Shown here in pieces: positions 1 to 12,260 of a stretch of DNA of 64,000 bases. The stretch's first letter is position 1; every line of letters begins with the position of its first letter. The stretch spans positions 31,059,235 to 31,123,234 of the forward strand of contig CM055607.1 in the NCBI GenBank assembly GCA_029379385.1. The letters run 5' to 3'. Position numbers and translations under genes: made by a program. The notes beneath the pieces are model-generated. The model saw only the letters and a program-made list of their open reading frames with translations. It was not told the DNA's origin and did no database searches. This DNA comes from Quillaja saponaria (lineage: Eukaryota; Streptophyta; Magnoliopsida; Fabales; Quillajaceae).

Positions 1-2435
1 GACAGTTCGTGTTACTACTAATAGGCTTTGGCCATGTGATGTAATATCATGATGATCATTGTTTTTACATAAATTAAGATCCTCGCTCCACCTCTAGAAG
101 TGTTACACTGGTTTGAAAGCACCCTTTGCCCTATGGCTCGTACCGCTTTCCTAGCTTGGAGACTGTCAATGTTTTTATGGGTGAGTAGCTTTGTTCGGAT
201 TTGTGAGGGAGCCTTCGTCTGACCGGATGGAGCAGAGAGGCAGAGAAGAGTTGGCCGATGGAGAAAAAATCTTCTATGATACCGAGGATGCAGAATTAGG
301 GGCGACATAGGGGTAATCTTATCCTATAAAATAAGTCATATTGGCTTGCTCAGTTGGCATTTTTTGACTGTCTTTTACTTGCTTCAGACGTACCAAGGGA
401 ACAAATGCCATGAACACACTTCTATAGAAGAAAAGGAACTACTGATAATTGATATGGCATTTATTTGTATGAAGTCCATAGCCTTAGTGTTAGACTCTAG
501 TGCAGTAGTGTGAACACCTGTATGGTACTGGTTTAAAAGGTGCACCATATGCAGAATTCTGGTGACTTTGATTAATCCAATGGGAATTAGTTGGAAGCAC
601 TTGTTGTTTATAGGTTGATATGTTTGACACTAGTATGTGTGGCTAGTTCTTATGCAGCAGGTTTGGGTGAAGGAGAATTAACGTGCAAATGCAACTTTAA
701 TTAGCTGTCAGTTACTAAGGTCATGGGATTGTGTAGGTGTGGAGAATTTTGGACTTTAATGGGTTTGCATGTTGTATCTTGTCCTTCTCAGGTTCTCTTA
801 TGACCCTGTTGCTTTTACTAAGAGTTTATCTCTTGTTTTTTTTTTAATAAAAAACACCTTACCTTTTGACAAAAAAGGATGTTCTTATGCAGCTTGTTAA
901 CTTTATGTTGAAACCCAGATTAAGGCTAAACATTATAATTTATAGTATTTGTTGGAAATTTGATGCCTTTATTGTTTTTAGTTATCTGGGGGAAGTTCTG
1001 ATATTATTTTGTACCTGAGGGATTTGGTGTAATCTTCAAAGGAACAAATAGTAACTTGCGTATTCAGATTAGGTTGTGATCTCTGTATTTAAGTGGGGAT
1101 GATCCGAGGAGTAATTTCCCATTGTTGCTAGAATTGGTGATACCACTAAGTAGGACCAGATCAAGCAACTAACCTTTATATGCTTGATTTGGATAGGGAA
1201 TCATTATCATGTATAAAAAGCTTTTACAATTTTAAGAGAGCAATAAACCTAGGCATGATCCCCAGTGAAAGAGATACTACTTTGTTAGACCTGTGTTGAG
1301 GACACACCCTTGAAAGCCTACTAGCATAATGTTCATCATGAGTCTCACTCAGAACCAAAAGTGGTCTACCTGTATTTGGAAAATCTAGTTCTTAAGTTTC
1401 TAACATAAGATACTTTGAAATTTAGTATCTTAGAGATTTGGTAGAAAATTCAGGCAATTAAGAATTTCATTCTTTCTCTGTATAGCCAGGTTACTTATTT
1501 TGGCGTATGTATGTATTATGATTCTTTTCTTTTGAGTTTTTTTGGATACAAAATTCTCTAGGTTGACATTATGTAGGATAGTATGTATAAACTCAGCATA
1601 TTTATGCAGTTCTGTTTTTGTGGTCATCTATCTATAGAAAAAAGAGGGGGGAAAGGAAAAATAATAATGGGGGCATTGATCATGTCGTACTCTTGTGACT
1701 TGCGAGTTATGTGAAACTGCAAAGTTTAGTGTGAACACCCATTACCTGACTAATAAAGCTCTCTCTGGTTCCCCACCTTCAGGGGAAAGTAGCAACTTTT
1801 GCCAGACCGAAGAAGAACGAATCAATTCAATGTATAGTAGGTTAGGCTAAGTTATTTGGAGGTTTTCATATGCTTCAGTCACTTCTCCCCTTTCCGAGTG
1901 ACCCGGATACTGATTTTTGTACCTTAATCCTCAAGAAAGCTAATAATCTAGGATACTTTATAAGATAGAATCTTTGATGACCACTCGATCATCCAGTCTT
2001 TAGATTGTTGCATGCATTGGTATTATATATTCTTTATGAACACTTCCAGAATTCTATAGTTCAATGAAGGATAATATAAATTGGTAATTTCTTAACCAAC
2101 TGCACAGAGACCTGATTACGGGATACTTGTTCAGTTTAGCTGTTAAGAGAAATGCGCTGACATTAAATTCTGCAAAAGTAATTCCAAAATTGGGCCTTGA
2201 GTCAGTCTGATGTTTATAGGAGTCTGTATTCTACCTTGTGTATGAATTCATCATCTTTTCTGATGTTCACAGTAGTCTGTTCTCTACCTCTGTTTATGAG
2301 TTATTCTTCTTTTCTTTGTCAAAAGACACATTAAACTTGGAAGTGGGATTTGTTTTTGTAGCTCTATTGCACAAATGGAGAATGGGATAATGTTGGAGTC
2401 ATTTAATTTCTGATGTTCTGAAATACATGTGCTAG
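1..2435 (+). other. Probable intron of the WDR26-like gene
   Basis: No exon with recognisable protein similarity is visible here on either strand. The first coding exon of the WDR26-like gene begins at 2436, directly after a pyrimidine-rich tract and a TAG splice acceptor, and its reading starts in the middle of the WD40 propeller. The LisH/CTLH half and first propeller blades must therefore lie upstream of the window. This stretch is then best read as intron. That is an inference; a non-coding exon could be hidden in it. Confidence 0.55.
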
Positions 2436-3419
2436 GTGCTGGAAGATGGGAAGTTGACATTGAAACACACGCTAAGCAGCCACCAAAATCCTGTATCCTT
2501 TGTGGCGTGGAGCCCTGATGACTTGATGTTGCTTACATGTGGAAATGCAGAAGTTTTGAAGCTGTGGAATGTTGAAACAGGTATATGCAAGCATACATTT
2601 GGCAACAATGCCTTCATTATCAGCTCATGTGCCTGGTTTCCAGACTCAAAGCAGCTGGTGTGTGGCAGTTCTGATCCTGAAAAGGGCATTTGCATGTGGG
2701 ATTGTGATGGAAATGAGATAAAAGCATGGAGAGGGATGAGGATGCCCAAGGTGCTAGATCTTGCTGTTACGCCAGATGGCGAACATCTTATCAGTATATT
2801 CATGGATAAAGAAATTAGAATTTTGAATATGGGAACTAATTCTGAAAGGGTAATTTCAGAGGAGTGCCCAATCACATCCCTTTCCATTTCAGGAGATAGC
2901 CAGTTCTTTATTGTCAACCTAAACAGCCAGGAGATCCATATGTGGGATATTGCAGGGAAATGGGATAAGCCATTTCGGTATATGGGCCACGAGCAACAGC
3001 AATACGTAATAAGGTCGTGCTTTGGTGGGTTGGATAGCACGTTTATTGCCAGTGGCAGTGAGAATTCACAGGTACGCCTCCTTTTTCTTACAATGAATTC
3101 ATGGCCTAACTCAATTCTCACTAGTACCCAAAAGTGCACCTAAATGCAGTGCCCATGTTTACATGCATTATGCATGCCAATCACCATTAGCTATCTTGTG
3201 AAGCAAGTGAAACCCTGAATATATAAAATTGATCTGATACAGGTGTACATTTGGAATCGCCGGAAGTCTATGCCAATAGAAACTTTATCAGGGCACTTAA
3301 TGACTGTGAACTGCGTGAGCTGGAATCCAAAACGACCACAAATGTTGGCATCTGCAAGTGATGATCATACAATCCGAATATGGGGATCTAGCTTGGTAAA
3401 CAAGTTGCAGCAGAAGTAG
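2436..3419 (+). CDS. WDR26/GID7-like WD40 protein, C-terminal part (5' end outside window)
   Basis: Two exons, 2436-3071 and 3243-3419, joined at a GT-AG intron in phase 0, give the last 270 residues of a WD40 protein. Blades can be followed by their WD-type ends: ending in [36 protein letters not shown] and IRIWGSS, with the GH/SH-type turns and the conserved IRSCFGG segment before the last two blades. This is the pattern of plant WDR26 homologues, in particular the At5g43920 type rather than At5g08560. The family carries an N-terminal LisH-CTLH region and serves as a subunit of the GID/CTLH ubiquitin ligase; that half is not in the window. The stop is the TAG after an LQQK tail. No internal lesion is seen. 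Confidence 0.9.
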
Positions 3420-6400
3420 CTTAGTTAATTATGTTCTTTCTGTTTTGTAGTTTTTTTCCACCCATTGTATGTAAATTTTTAACATCCCTATTCAAGAATT
3501 TTGGCCCACATTTGGATTTGTAAATTTCGTTCTGTTTATTCTTTTCCCTTGCATATGTTAGTCCATTGTAAGATGTGCAAAGTGCAAACACAGATGGGAT
3601 ACTTTTGAAGTTAAATTTTTCTCCAGATTTTATACTGTCAAATGCTTGCAGTATTTTCCTATTATGAAGAAAATATAGGACTACAAGAGTATCTCTGTAG
3701 CCACTTTAGCTGTGTTCATACTGCATTTAAAGCAGGGTAAATTAAATAACTACGGTGTTCATTTGGAGACAAATATTATGAAGGGCTTATGTACAAGGTT
3801 TTTAGCTCCGTGCATAGTAAGATAAATGTGAGTATGAGATGGGACTTGTTTCTTTCATTGGAAGATGAGATCATGACCAAAAAGGTCCGTGCACATATCG
3901 CTTGTCAAAACATTAATAGTATGTTTAAATAAAATAAAAAATTGAATTCAGTTCTTATTAAATAAATTTTAAAATTTAATAGAATATTTAAAAAATATAA
4001 AGTTCAGTTCATTTTAAATAAACTTTTATATTTTTATGTTTGAAACAAATAAAATGGTGTAGAATTTAAATTAAGTTCATTTGAAATCTATAATTATTCG
4101 ATTATGAATTTCTCACTAAATAAGTTGGATTTCATCATTGAAATTTATTTGAGATAAGTTAATATTTTATCCACCTCCAAAGATATTTTTACCCTTAATA
4201 TTACACATATTTTTCACTTAAATAAATATATAAAAAGCTACCACCATTTTATCTCAAATGTTAATCTAACCAACTACAAGTTTTCCCTCTCAACTTGTTA
4301 TTTATTCAATGAACAATAATTAATCTTTAATTTTTTATATATATATTTTTAGTTGATCAATATACTAATTTTAAGTAAAAAAAAAAAAATAGAGGGTAGA
4401 GGGAAAAATACTTAAATTATAATGAATTCTTCATTGGTTTCAAATAAGAGAATTAGACTAAATTTATAAATGTACTTTTCATTCCAAATAAGATAATTTA
4501 ATTCAAATGAATTGAATTGTAAAATTCATTTAAAATGAAATAAAATTTATTTTTTATTTTGTTCCAACCATTGAAAAAATTAACATCAACTCATATTAAA
4601 CGAGCTAAAAGAATAATGTTCAAAATCAGCTCATTTAGTAATGAGTCAAGTTTAAATTTTATAAAACTAGACATGTTAAATGTATCCCATCAATTTTCAA
4701 TTGTATTAATCACAGCCCTCAACTTAGGTTCAAATTCTAAATAAACCCTCAATAATCAATTACACTAATTGCACCCCTTCAATATTCAATTGCAGTAATC
4801 ATGGTCCTTCTACTTGTTCAATTATTAAATCAACCCTTTTGTCAATAAGCAATTGTTAGCTACAAATTAGTTATACAATCTAAGAGCACTCTTCCATGAG
4901 AAAATGATGATTGAAGAGGATGAATTATTAGAGTTAAATCATTACTTAACAACTTAAACATAAAGATAAACACGATGTTCAACATTCAAGCAAATTTTTT
5001 TTTATTGATAGTTGCTAATATTTTGGGTGATTCCGTAAGAGATAATTAAGTGTGATTTGGGTGAGCCAGATTGGGTTTGGGTTTGGATGGTATGAAATTA
5101 GCCTGAACTCTAGAAAATGTTTTATTAATAAATTTAGCTCTGCCTGATCATCTGTGATTCTGCCACTGAACCCAAAGTCTTCTTTCTCATATCATAAATT
5201 AATTATTAAAAAAATTCTCACCGTATTTAAATTAATAGATTTTAGTTATATTATCCATACTTGGTCCAATTAATCAAATTTACAAACTTTGTATTAACTA
5301 GCACTGGCTTATTATCTATGCTCCAATAATTGTTTAATATATATTTATACATATTCTAAAAACAAGAGAGCTTTTATGGAAACAATAAAATCACTTTATT
5401 TCATATATATATATATATATATATAACTTTCAGATTTTTCATTTAAAAATTAAAAAAAAACCAAATAACTCACATGAATATACCTCAACCCATTTTTTGA
5501 GGAATAGTTATAACTAAATTTAAAATATTTTTTTAATAATTAGAATGTTTTCTTATTATAAAAAATATACTCACACATGTTTAATTTAACAATTTTATAA
5601 AAAAAATCTCTAGGACATGTGTGATGAGATTAATTTATTAAATGTTTATAAAAAGAATTCAAATCAAGAAATTTCAAATAAATAAATATTAAGTACATTA
5701 TTCAAACAAATTTTAAAATCTAATCCTTAATTCTCACCCTAATTTTTAATAAAAAATGTTGAATTAATAATCTAATTGGACCCAAGCCTCTTCCTGAATG
5801 AAATCATGGGTCAATATGAAATTCCTCCATTTCAAATAACCTGGTTTGGTTTAGAAAGTAAAGTTTAATCATGGGCCAAGATCTTATGCCCGAGTTTGGC
5901 ATTTCATGTCCAAGTACCAAGTTCCCAAAAAAGATAGGCTCTGTTTGGAATGGTTCATTCTTCTGACACTAACCAGTAACCACTGCTTGGTTTTTCACTT
6001 GAGAACTTACATGAAAACCAAATTACAAACTGGCATAAGTCGCATAACATGGTTTAATCGCTTAGTTATTGCTCTTTTTTTCATCATTCGATTCCTAATT
6101 CTTAATATATAATTTCCATCAAAATATTTTATAAATAAAATAACGTGACACCTTACAAAATAAATAAAATAATAATAATAATAAACTTTAATAATTATAT
6201 TTATTAATCACATGTTAACATGTATTATTACATATTAAAAGTACTCCAATAATATGCATTTTTCTATCTATTAAAATTTCCAGCTGTTAATATGACTTAT
6301 ATATAAATAATATTAGAATCAACATCATGTAGTTTGCATACATACAACATGCATGTATAACAAGTAGGAGAATCATAGTATTAATTAAATTGGATATGAT

Positions 6401-8515
6401 ATTCCCATTTTAAACTTCTTAGTGATGGTTGATGGATATTCATGATGGATATAAATTTCAAGAAGTAAGTTTTTGAAAAGTTTGCTAAGTATGTGTTCTA
6501 ATAATTAATTACTACTGTAATTACTCAAATTCTCCATGACTATTGAAAAGAGAACCAATGGACCACTTCCACAATTGGCAAATTAAAGGCCTTGCAGGGT
6601 GCCATATATAGTAAGGAGGGATTTATTATTTCTCTCTTTTTTTCACACACAATTACACTTTCAAAACCCCATAAAACAGTGGTTCCCATAAAAAAAATCA
6701 ACGAATGGATAGACCAGACCCAAAACACCCAAAAACACTCAATTGAAAACCCTAAAACCAATGATTCCTATGATGTAATGAAAGCCAGTTATTATGATGA
6801 TGACTCATTAGGCACTTAAAAAATGGATTGGATGGACCCATGCATGAGGCTGCCAATTATCTTAATGGTTAGCATATATCATGTACCTAAACACCATGCA
6901 GCCAGTTCATTTTATTTAAAGCTTCTGTTCAGCTGAGTTAGCTAGCTAGGCATACATTATGCACATTCTTGAACTTCACCTCCTATTTCTGGTTTGTCTT
7001 GGTCTTTTTTAGTAGTTTTGCAAAAACAAAGTTTTACCTTAACTAGAAGGAAAACCTTGTTAGGTCTTGATCATAATAGCAGTCTTAAATAAAGTTAACA
7101 CTATAATTGGGATTTTAGCAAATTGTTTGAAGACAATATTTGCAATAAATTAGTTTTTTTTTTTTTTCTTCCCCACCCTTGATTGGGTGGCAATTGAATA
7201 GTACTATGTCACGAGGCCGATACCACTTAGTCTAAACTAGCTTATTGGATTACACGTCTCATTAATTAACACTGTACAACTGGCAGCATCCAAAATATCA
7301 AAACTTATGCAACTTATCTGCCTTACCAAAAATTCATTATTAAATCTAACTAAAAGTGGCATTCTCTTTAGAATATAATCAATTACTATTGGTTAGTTTT
7401 TAGTATGTTTTAATTTTTCAAAGCTATCTTCTGTTGAGGCCACTTGGAATCCAGATAATAAAAATTATATATGCTACTACTCTATGCGACATTGCTATTA
7501 ATGTCCACTTTTATGAGGATACTGATATCGTTTTTTTTTTGTGATGATATTATAGTTTTAAATAAAAAAATTATTTAAAAATTTCATCCTTTTTCAATCA
7601 ACCGAACTTATGTTGTTATTATTATGTCGATCTTAATTTACCATTAATTATGAGTTTTCATAATTGCTGATCAAAAATATTGATTAGATCTTTGTATGTT
7701 TATATGTTTAGGACCTTTATATGCCTGATAACCAAAAACCATTCATTAATTGGTTTAAAGGAAGAGATGTGTAACATTAAGCTTCATGCTAGCAATTAAT
7801 TAAGCCTATTAATTAATATTGGTGACAAATTACTATAATTTCTTAATTGTGAAGATTCTACAAGTCAAGTATCTCAATTAAAATTTGTGCGTGAAAAACT
7901 AAAAACCATGAAAATGTGTAAAAACAAAAAGTAGTAGGAAGTCCTTTACGAATAATTTTTACAAAGCAAAGATAATACTTTGTGCACAAATGTGTAAGAT
8001 GATTAATCTTTAAGTCATGTACACATAAATATAAGAATCAGATTTATTATGCTGAAAGACAAGTTCATTTAAGAAGTTAAACTCTTAAATGAGATTTTGG
8101 AAAATAAATTTTAATTTCTTACACTCCTAGTACAAATATTATCTTGTCAACAAAAATAATCATAAATCCTATCGTCATATCTTCGAATTTGTCTCTCTTT
8201 CATATCACTTTTAAGTTTGAAAAGAGAAGACCTCCACATATAGAATTTGTCTCATTAGATGAACCTCTGCTTTTTAAGTTGATGATGGAGTCCAGCTTGC
8301 TGTCGAACGATGGAAACATCTATACCATTACCACAATATATTGCCTATCCAAATGTGGAATACAACTAAAAAATTATGAATATTAGGCGACTTAAATTTT
8401 CGACTGTCACATAGTATAAATTATTTAGACTGACATTTACACTTATTACCTACCAATTTGTAATTAATTATGCAAAGGATATACAAAGAAAGACACAAAT
8501 TTACCAAATTGAACT
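3420..8515. other. AT-rich intergenic region
   Basis: After the WDR26-like stop there is a plausible 3' UTR to about 3700, then about 4.8 kb of AT-rich DNA. It has a microsatellite at 5403-5425 and degenerate AATTCA/ATTTAAAATGAA motifs at about 3940-4070 and 4440-4560 in partly inverted orientation, which could be an old miniature element. Short open frames (for example at 6592-6819 and 8144-8386) have no recognisable domains, low codon bias and no splice context, so I do not call them genes. Confidence 0.6.
5403..5425. repeat. AT dinucleotide microsatellite
   Basis: A pure run of about 11 AT units. Similar runs occur at 17128-17151, 31049-31075 and 31551-31575. Such tracts mutate by slippage and are common in plant intergenic DNA. 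Confidence 0.9.
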
Positions 8516-9900
8516 ATGGAGTTCCAGCTGAACAACATAGAAATCCAAGAAAACACAGGTGATGTTCAAGAAAACATCCAAGACGACGGCCGAATCAGAA
8601 CTGTTATATATTTTCTTCTTCTTTTTTATCAGTATAATCTTTCTCTTTCATTTTCTTAATGAAAATATTATTAAAATCTCTAATAATTACATGGTACATT
8701 TGTTTTTTTTGTGAAGGGACATGGATTGCTAGTGCTCATATTATCACGGCTGTAATTGGTCCTGCCGTTCTCTTTGCTTTCTCTTTCATCACCTATTTCA
8801 CCTCCACCCTTCTCGCTGATTGTTACCGGTCACCTGACCCCGTCATGGGCAACCCAAACCACACCTACATGGGTTGTCAGTATGAAGTATCTTAGGTAAA
8901 TAGTACTTTGTAGTTTGCATTATATATTTAGGGATATTGATATCTGTATTACTAAAATTATTAAATAGTTTAAAGTCTACTAAAGACGAAAAACTTAGAT
9001 ATTATATATCTTACTATTTTTATTCACATATAAAGATTAGGTAGTGTCATACTACTACCTTCATATTTATCGATTACACTTTTAACAGTTTCTGTAATTA
9101 TTAATTCCAAAATTTTCACAAAGAGCTCCAATTTTAATTGCAGGAGGTAGGAAAGTGCAGCCTTTTGGATTGGCACAATTCATAAATCTATAGGTATAAC
9201 CATAGGTTACAAAATAACAGCTTCACTAAGTATGGTGTAAATTTTCATATTAACTTTGACTACTAATTTAATACAATGATTATATATTATTGAATTTATT
9301 TTTTTTATGATTTTCAGGACAGTGAAACAATCCAATTGTTATCACAAATATAGACATGATGCCAATTGTTATACATCCAACTACCAATACATTATTATTT
9401 TTACATGTATCCAGCTCGTAAACTTCCACAAACTTTCATGGCTTTCGGTTGTAGCCACCATCATGTCTTTTACTTACGCTTCTATAGGCCTTGGACCTTC
9501 TATAGCCAAAGTTGGAGGTAATTAATTACAATCTTGTTGCAAATTTTTGTTTTTTGTTTTTCTATTATTTAAAGGAGTCAGCTTAGTAAACAAACTTTAA
9601 ATTTTTAGGTTACGGGGAGTGGGTCCCTTTTTCTACCCAAAACCAAAATCTGACATACTCTTCATATTTCTGTCAGTTTTCATTTTTTTTTGTTTGAAAT
9701 TTTATAAGTGTTTAAAGCCTAATTAAAGGTTTGTTCATATCTATGTACATACCGGGGGACCATCATATACGAACACCAGGAGTGAATATTGGCGTTGACT
9801 TGTCAAGATCAGAGAAAGTTTAGAAGAGTTTTCAAGCTCGTAGGAAACATTGCCTTTGCATATACTTATTCAAACGTGCTTATATTTAAGACTCCATCAT
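8516..9900 (+). pseudogene. Amino-acid permease (AAP family) pseudogene
   Basis: Pieces of a plant AAP transporter (AAAP superfamily, proton-coupled amino-acid import at the plasma membrane) run in order. There is an N-terminus from ATG 8516 with the acidic DDGR segment; exon 2 from about 8718 with TW-ASAHIITAVIG, then FTSTLLADCYRSPDP; after a probable intron, GGRKVQ and GLAQFINL; after another, SNCYHK, CYTSN, FHKLSWLS and SFTYASIGLG-SIAKV up to about 9520; and a last piece at about 9780-9885 with GV-IGVDLS-SEKV and GNIAFAYTYSNVLI. Lesions are clear: about 17 residues between VIG and GPAVL are missing, frame slips occur near 8873 and 9190, the Trp of SEKVW is a TAG stop (9821-9823), and the C-terminal half is absent. 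Splice sites are retained, so this is a decayed genomic copy, not a retrocopy. Confidence 0.85.
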
Positions 9901-11068
9901 AAATGATTGAATTCATATAATTTTGCGAGACACACTAAAATCAAGACCGGTTGATGGCACTAAGACTTGAGGCTTGGCGGGAACGAGGACAAAGGAATTG
10001 GTCTAGAGGGGACCAACCGCAACCAGATCCGCACCTTGTATTGCTTGCTTTTGGGCTGTGGACCAACCTAGCCTTCTGAATTCTGATCCCAAAATTTTAT
10101 TTTATTTTTTTAAAAACCCAAATATAAGAAAATAGGAAAAATAAAATAAAATTTGAAGTCAGAAGGCTTGAGGTTGTGACTTCTTGTGGACTGGTGGTAC
10201 TGCAGAGCTGCGGGTAGCACAATGGACTGAAAATTGGATTGGGACCAATTTCTTTAAAAACATTTTTACAAGGACAAAGGCCAGAAATGGCCAGCGTCAA
10301 ATGTCTCACTCTCACGTGGACTGATAGAGGAGTTGGGACATCCAGTCAGTCCATAAATTACTAGGTCTGAAAAGGACGAGAATCCAACAACCAGAACCAG
10401 CTTATGGAAGCGAGTTTCACATGGGGGAAGGGTAATGAAGCCGTCAGGATGGTGGCTGATGCTGGTGGGTAATGAAGCGAGTTTCGCAAAGTTGCTAGCT
10501 ACAATTAATGTAAAAGGTTGGAAAAAATGTCCCCATGATTGTTTTATGAGGCTCCTCACATTTATGATTTATGTCTAGGACTAGGATGAGGCTCTCCTTG
10601 ATATTATAATTAATTAATTAATAAATAACTAGATTTCAAAAATAAAAAAAAATATTACAGTCGAATAAGAGGATGATTACAAAATAAATTAGTGTAAGTT
10701 TTGTCATATTAATAATAATGATAATATAATATGCTTCATGCAAATTTGTACCAACAAAAATATGCTACACAATGCTCTTACTACATAGGATTTTCAGGAC
10801 TTAATCAATTTATATACTAATGAATCTGTTTCCTAGAGATGGATAAGTTATGTTATATGGTTTTGAAGGTCATATTCTGATAAATCTAGAGTAAAATCAA
10901 TTTTTAATTTGAAAGATTAGTCAATGAGTAATTATAGGTTGGATGGTGTACCAATACTTATTTATTAATTTTCATGAAGTTGAAATTAATGATTGCACTT
11001 AGCGCTTACAACTTGACCTGGCCTTTCAGATTTCGGATGCAAAAGTAACTAAGACTCACCCAAAGCCT
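9901..11068. other. Intergenic region without recognised genes
   Basis: About 1.2 kb between the AAP pseudogene and the foldback element. It is less AT-rich at 9950-10560, where overlapping minus-strand open frames (10097-10315 and 10266-10559) occur. They have no domain I recognise and no start or splice context, so I regard them as chance frames. The C-terminal half of the permease is not found here. Confidence 0.55.
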
Positions 11069-11074
11069 GGAGCA

Positions 11075-12254
11075 AGAATTTTTGGATATAAGGGTCTAAA
11101 TCTCACAATTTTGTCTAAAATGATAATTTTTTTTTTAATAATCAATATAGGGTAAACTTTAAAACCGTATTTTCAATCAAATAAATTTAAAGTTGAAACA
11201 GTATGAAGTTAAAAACAAAATTGAGATCAGTATGACGGTAAGTATGTACGTAATGTACGTATAAGATTGATATTTGTTTACTTGCTGTTCTTGCACGCTG
11301 ACAGCCAATGCAATTTAATAGTCAATAGGATAAACTTTGAAATTGTATTTTCAAAAACTGGTTTTTGGGTTCGACTTACCATGTTATGTCACCCCACAAA
11401 CTCACACTCCACACACACACCTCACGAGCACGTGTGAGAAAAAAAAAGGAGCTGAAACCGGCTTTTCAAAAGCCGGTTTCATCAAAATTTTGTCCCCCAT
11501 GGGTAGGGGTGTCAACGAGCCGAGCTCGAGCCGAGCTTTGGCAAAGCTCGGCTCGGCTCGTCTCACTTTAGGTGGGCTCGAGCTCGGCTCGAGCTCGTCC
11601 TAGGCTCGCGAGCCTAAGCTCGTTAAGGGCTCGCGAGCAAATATTCAAGCTCGGCTCGGCTCGTTAAGGGCTCGTGAAATTTTTTTGAAAATTCTAAAAA
11701 CGTTTTGTAGGCAAGGAGAGTCGAACCCAAGACCTCTTAGTGAAAATTTGTGCAGTTTACCACTAAACCAAGTAACAATTTGTGTTAGTTTTGTTGTATA
11801 TAAATATATTTATTATAAATATATATATAAATAATAATAAAATATTATTAAATAATATTAAACGAGCTAGCTCACGAGCTCACGAGCCGAGCTTTGGAAA
11901 GATTGAGCTCGGCTCGTTTTACTAAACGAGCTTAAAATAAAGCTCAAGATCGGCTCGTTTAGAAAACGAGCCGAGCTTGATCCGAGCTCTTAACGAGTAG
12001 CTCACGAGCTGTTCACGAGCTAGCTCGGCTCATTGCCACCCCTACCCATGGGGACAAAATTTTGTTGAAAAGCCGGTTTCAGTTTTTTTTTTTTTTTTTT
12101 TCGATGAAAAGTGTGCTGTGGGATCCGTGAGGTGACATGACATGATAAATCAGACCCAGAAATTAATTTTTAAAAATACGATTTCAAAATTTATCCCATA
12201 TTAACTATTAAAATAAGATAAAAATAGTAAAATTTAGACCCTAATGTCCAAAAG
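11075..12254. mobile_element. Foldback (long terminal inverted repeat) element, interrupted
   Basis: The two flanks of this segment are degenerate reverse complements of each other over about 200-400 bp. The outer ends share AGGGTCTAAAT (left, 11091-11101) against its complement near 12235-12245. Inner parts share a GGATAAA-TTTGAAAT-GTATTTT stretch (left 11328-11352, right about 12170-12196) and GAAACCGGCTTTTCAA with ACAAAATTTTG (left 11454-11492, right 12054-12082). A 6-bp direct repeat GGAGCA sits at 11069-11074 and 12255-12260 and may be the target duplication. The left arm holds an additional second copy of the inner motif (11147-11176 and 11328-11355), so it has been rearranged. Long inverted arms without an ORF fit a non-autonomous MULE or foldback element; the class is inferred. 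Confidence 0.7.
11504..12044. mobile_element. Non-autonomous hAT-type element nested in the foldback centre
   Basis: The 541-bp element begins TAGGGGTGTCAACGAGCC and ends GGCTCATTGCCACCCCTA, imperfect terminal inverted repeats of a type well known in plant hAT elements. It is flanked on both sides by the identical 8-bp sequence CCCATGGG (11496-11503 and 12045-12052), and an 8-bp target duplication is the hallmark of the hAT superfamily. Subterminal zones are full of GAGCTCG/CGAGC motifs that can pair across the element. There is no transposase ORF, so it would need a transposase in trans. Confidence 0.88.
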
Positions 12255-12260
12255 GGAGCA

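Noticed and set aside
1..2435. Missing upstream exons of the WDR26-like gene in this stretch
   Set aside because: I looked for LisH, CTLH or further WD-type blade ends and saw none, so the exons are taken to lie outside the window.
2432..3139. A 235-codon open frame on the minus strand
   Set aside because: It is the antisense shadow of the WD40 exon, which has clear family motifs and correct splice borders on the plus strand.
10097..10559. Overlapping minus-strand frames of 72 and 97 codons
   Set aside because: No domain, no convincing start or splice context, and they sit in decayed intergenic DNA.
11710..11780. A tRNA-like stretch (GAGTCGAACCCAAGACCTC and an ACCACTAAACCA segment)
   Set aside because: It lies in the core of the hAT-type element, and no acceptor stem or anticodon arm can be built around it.
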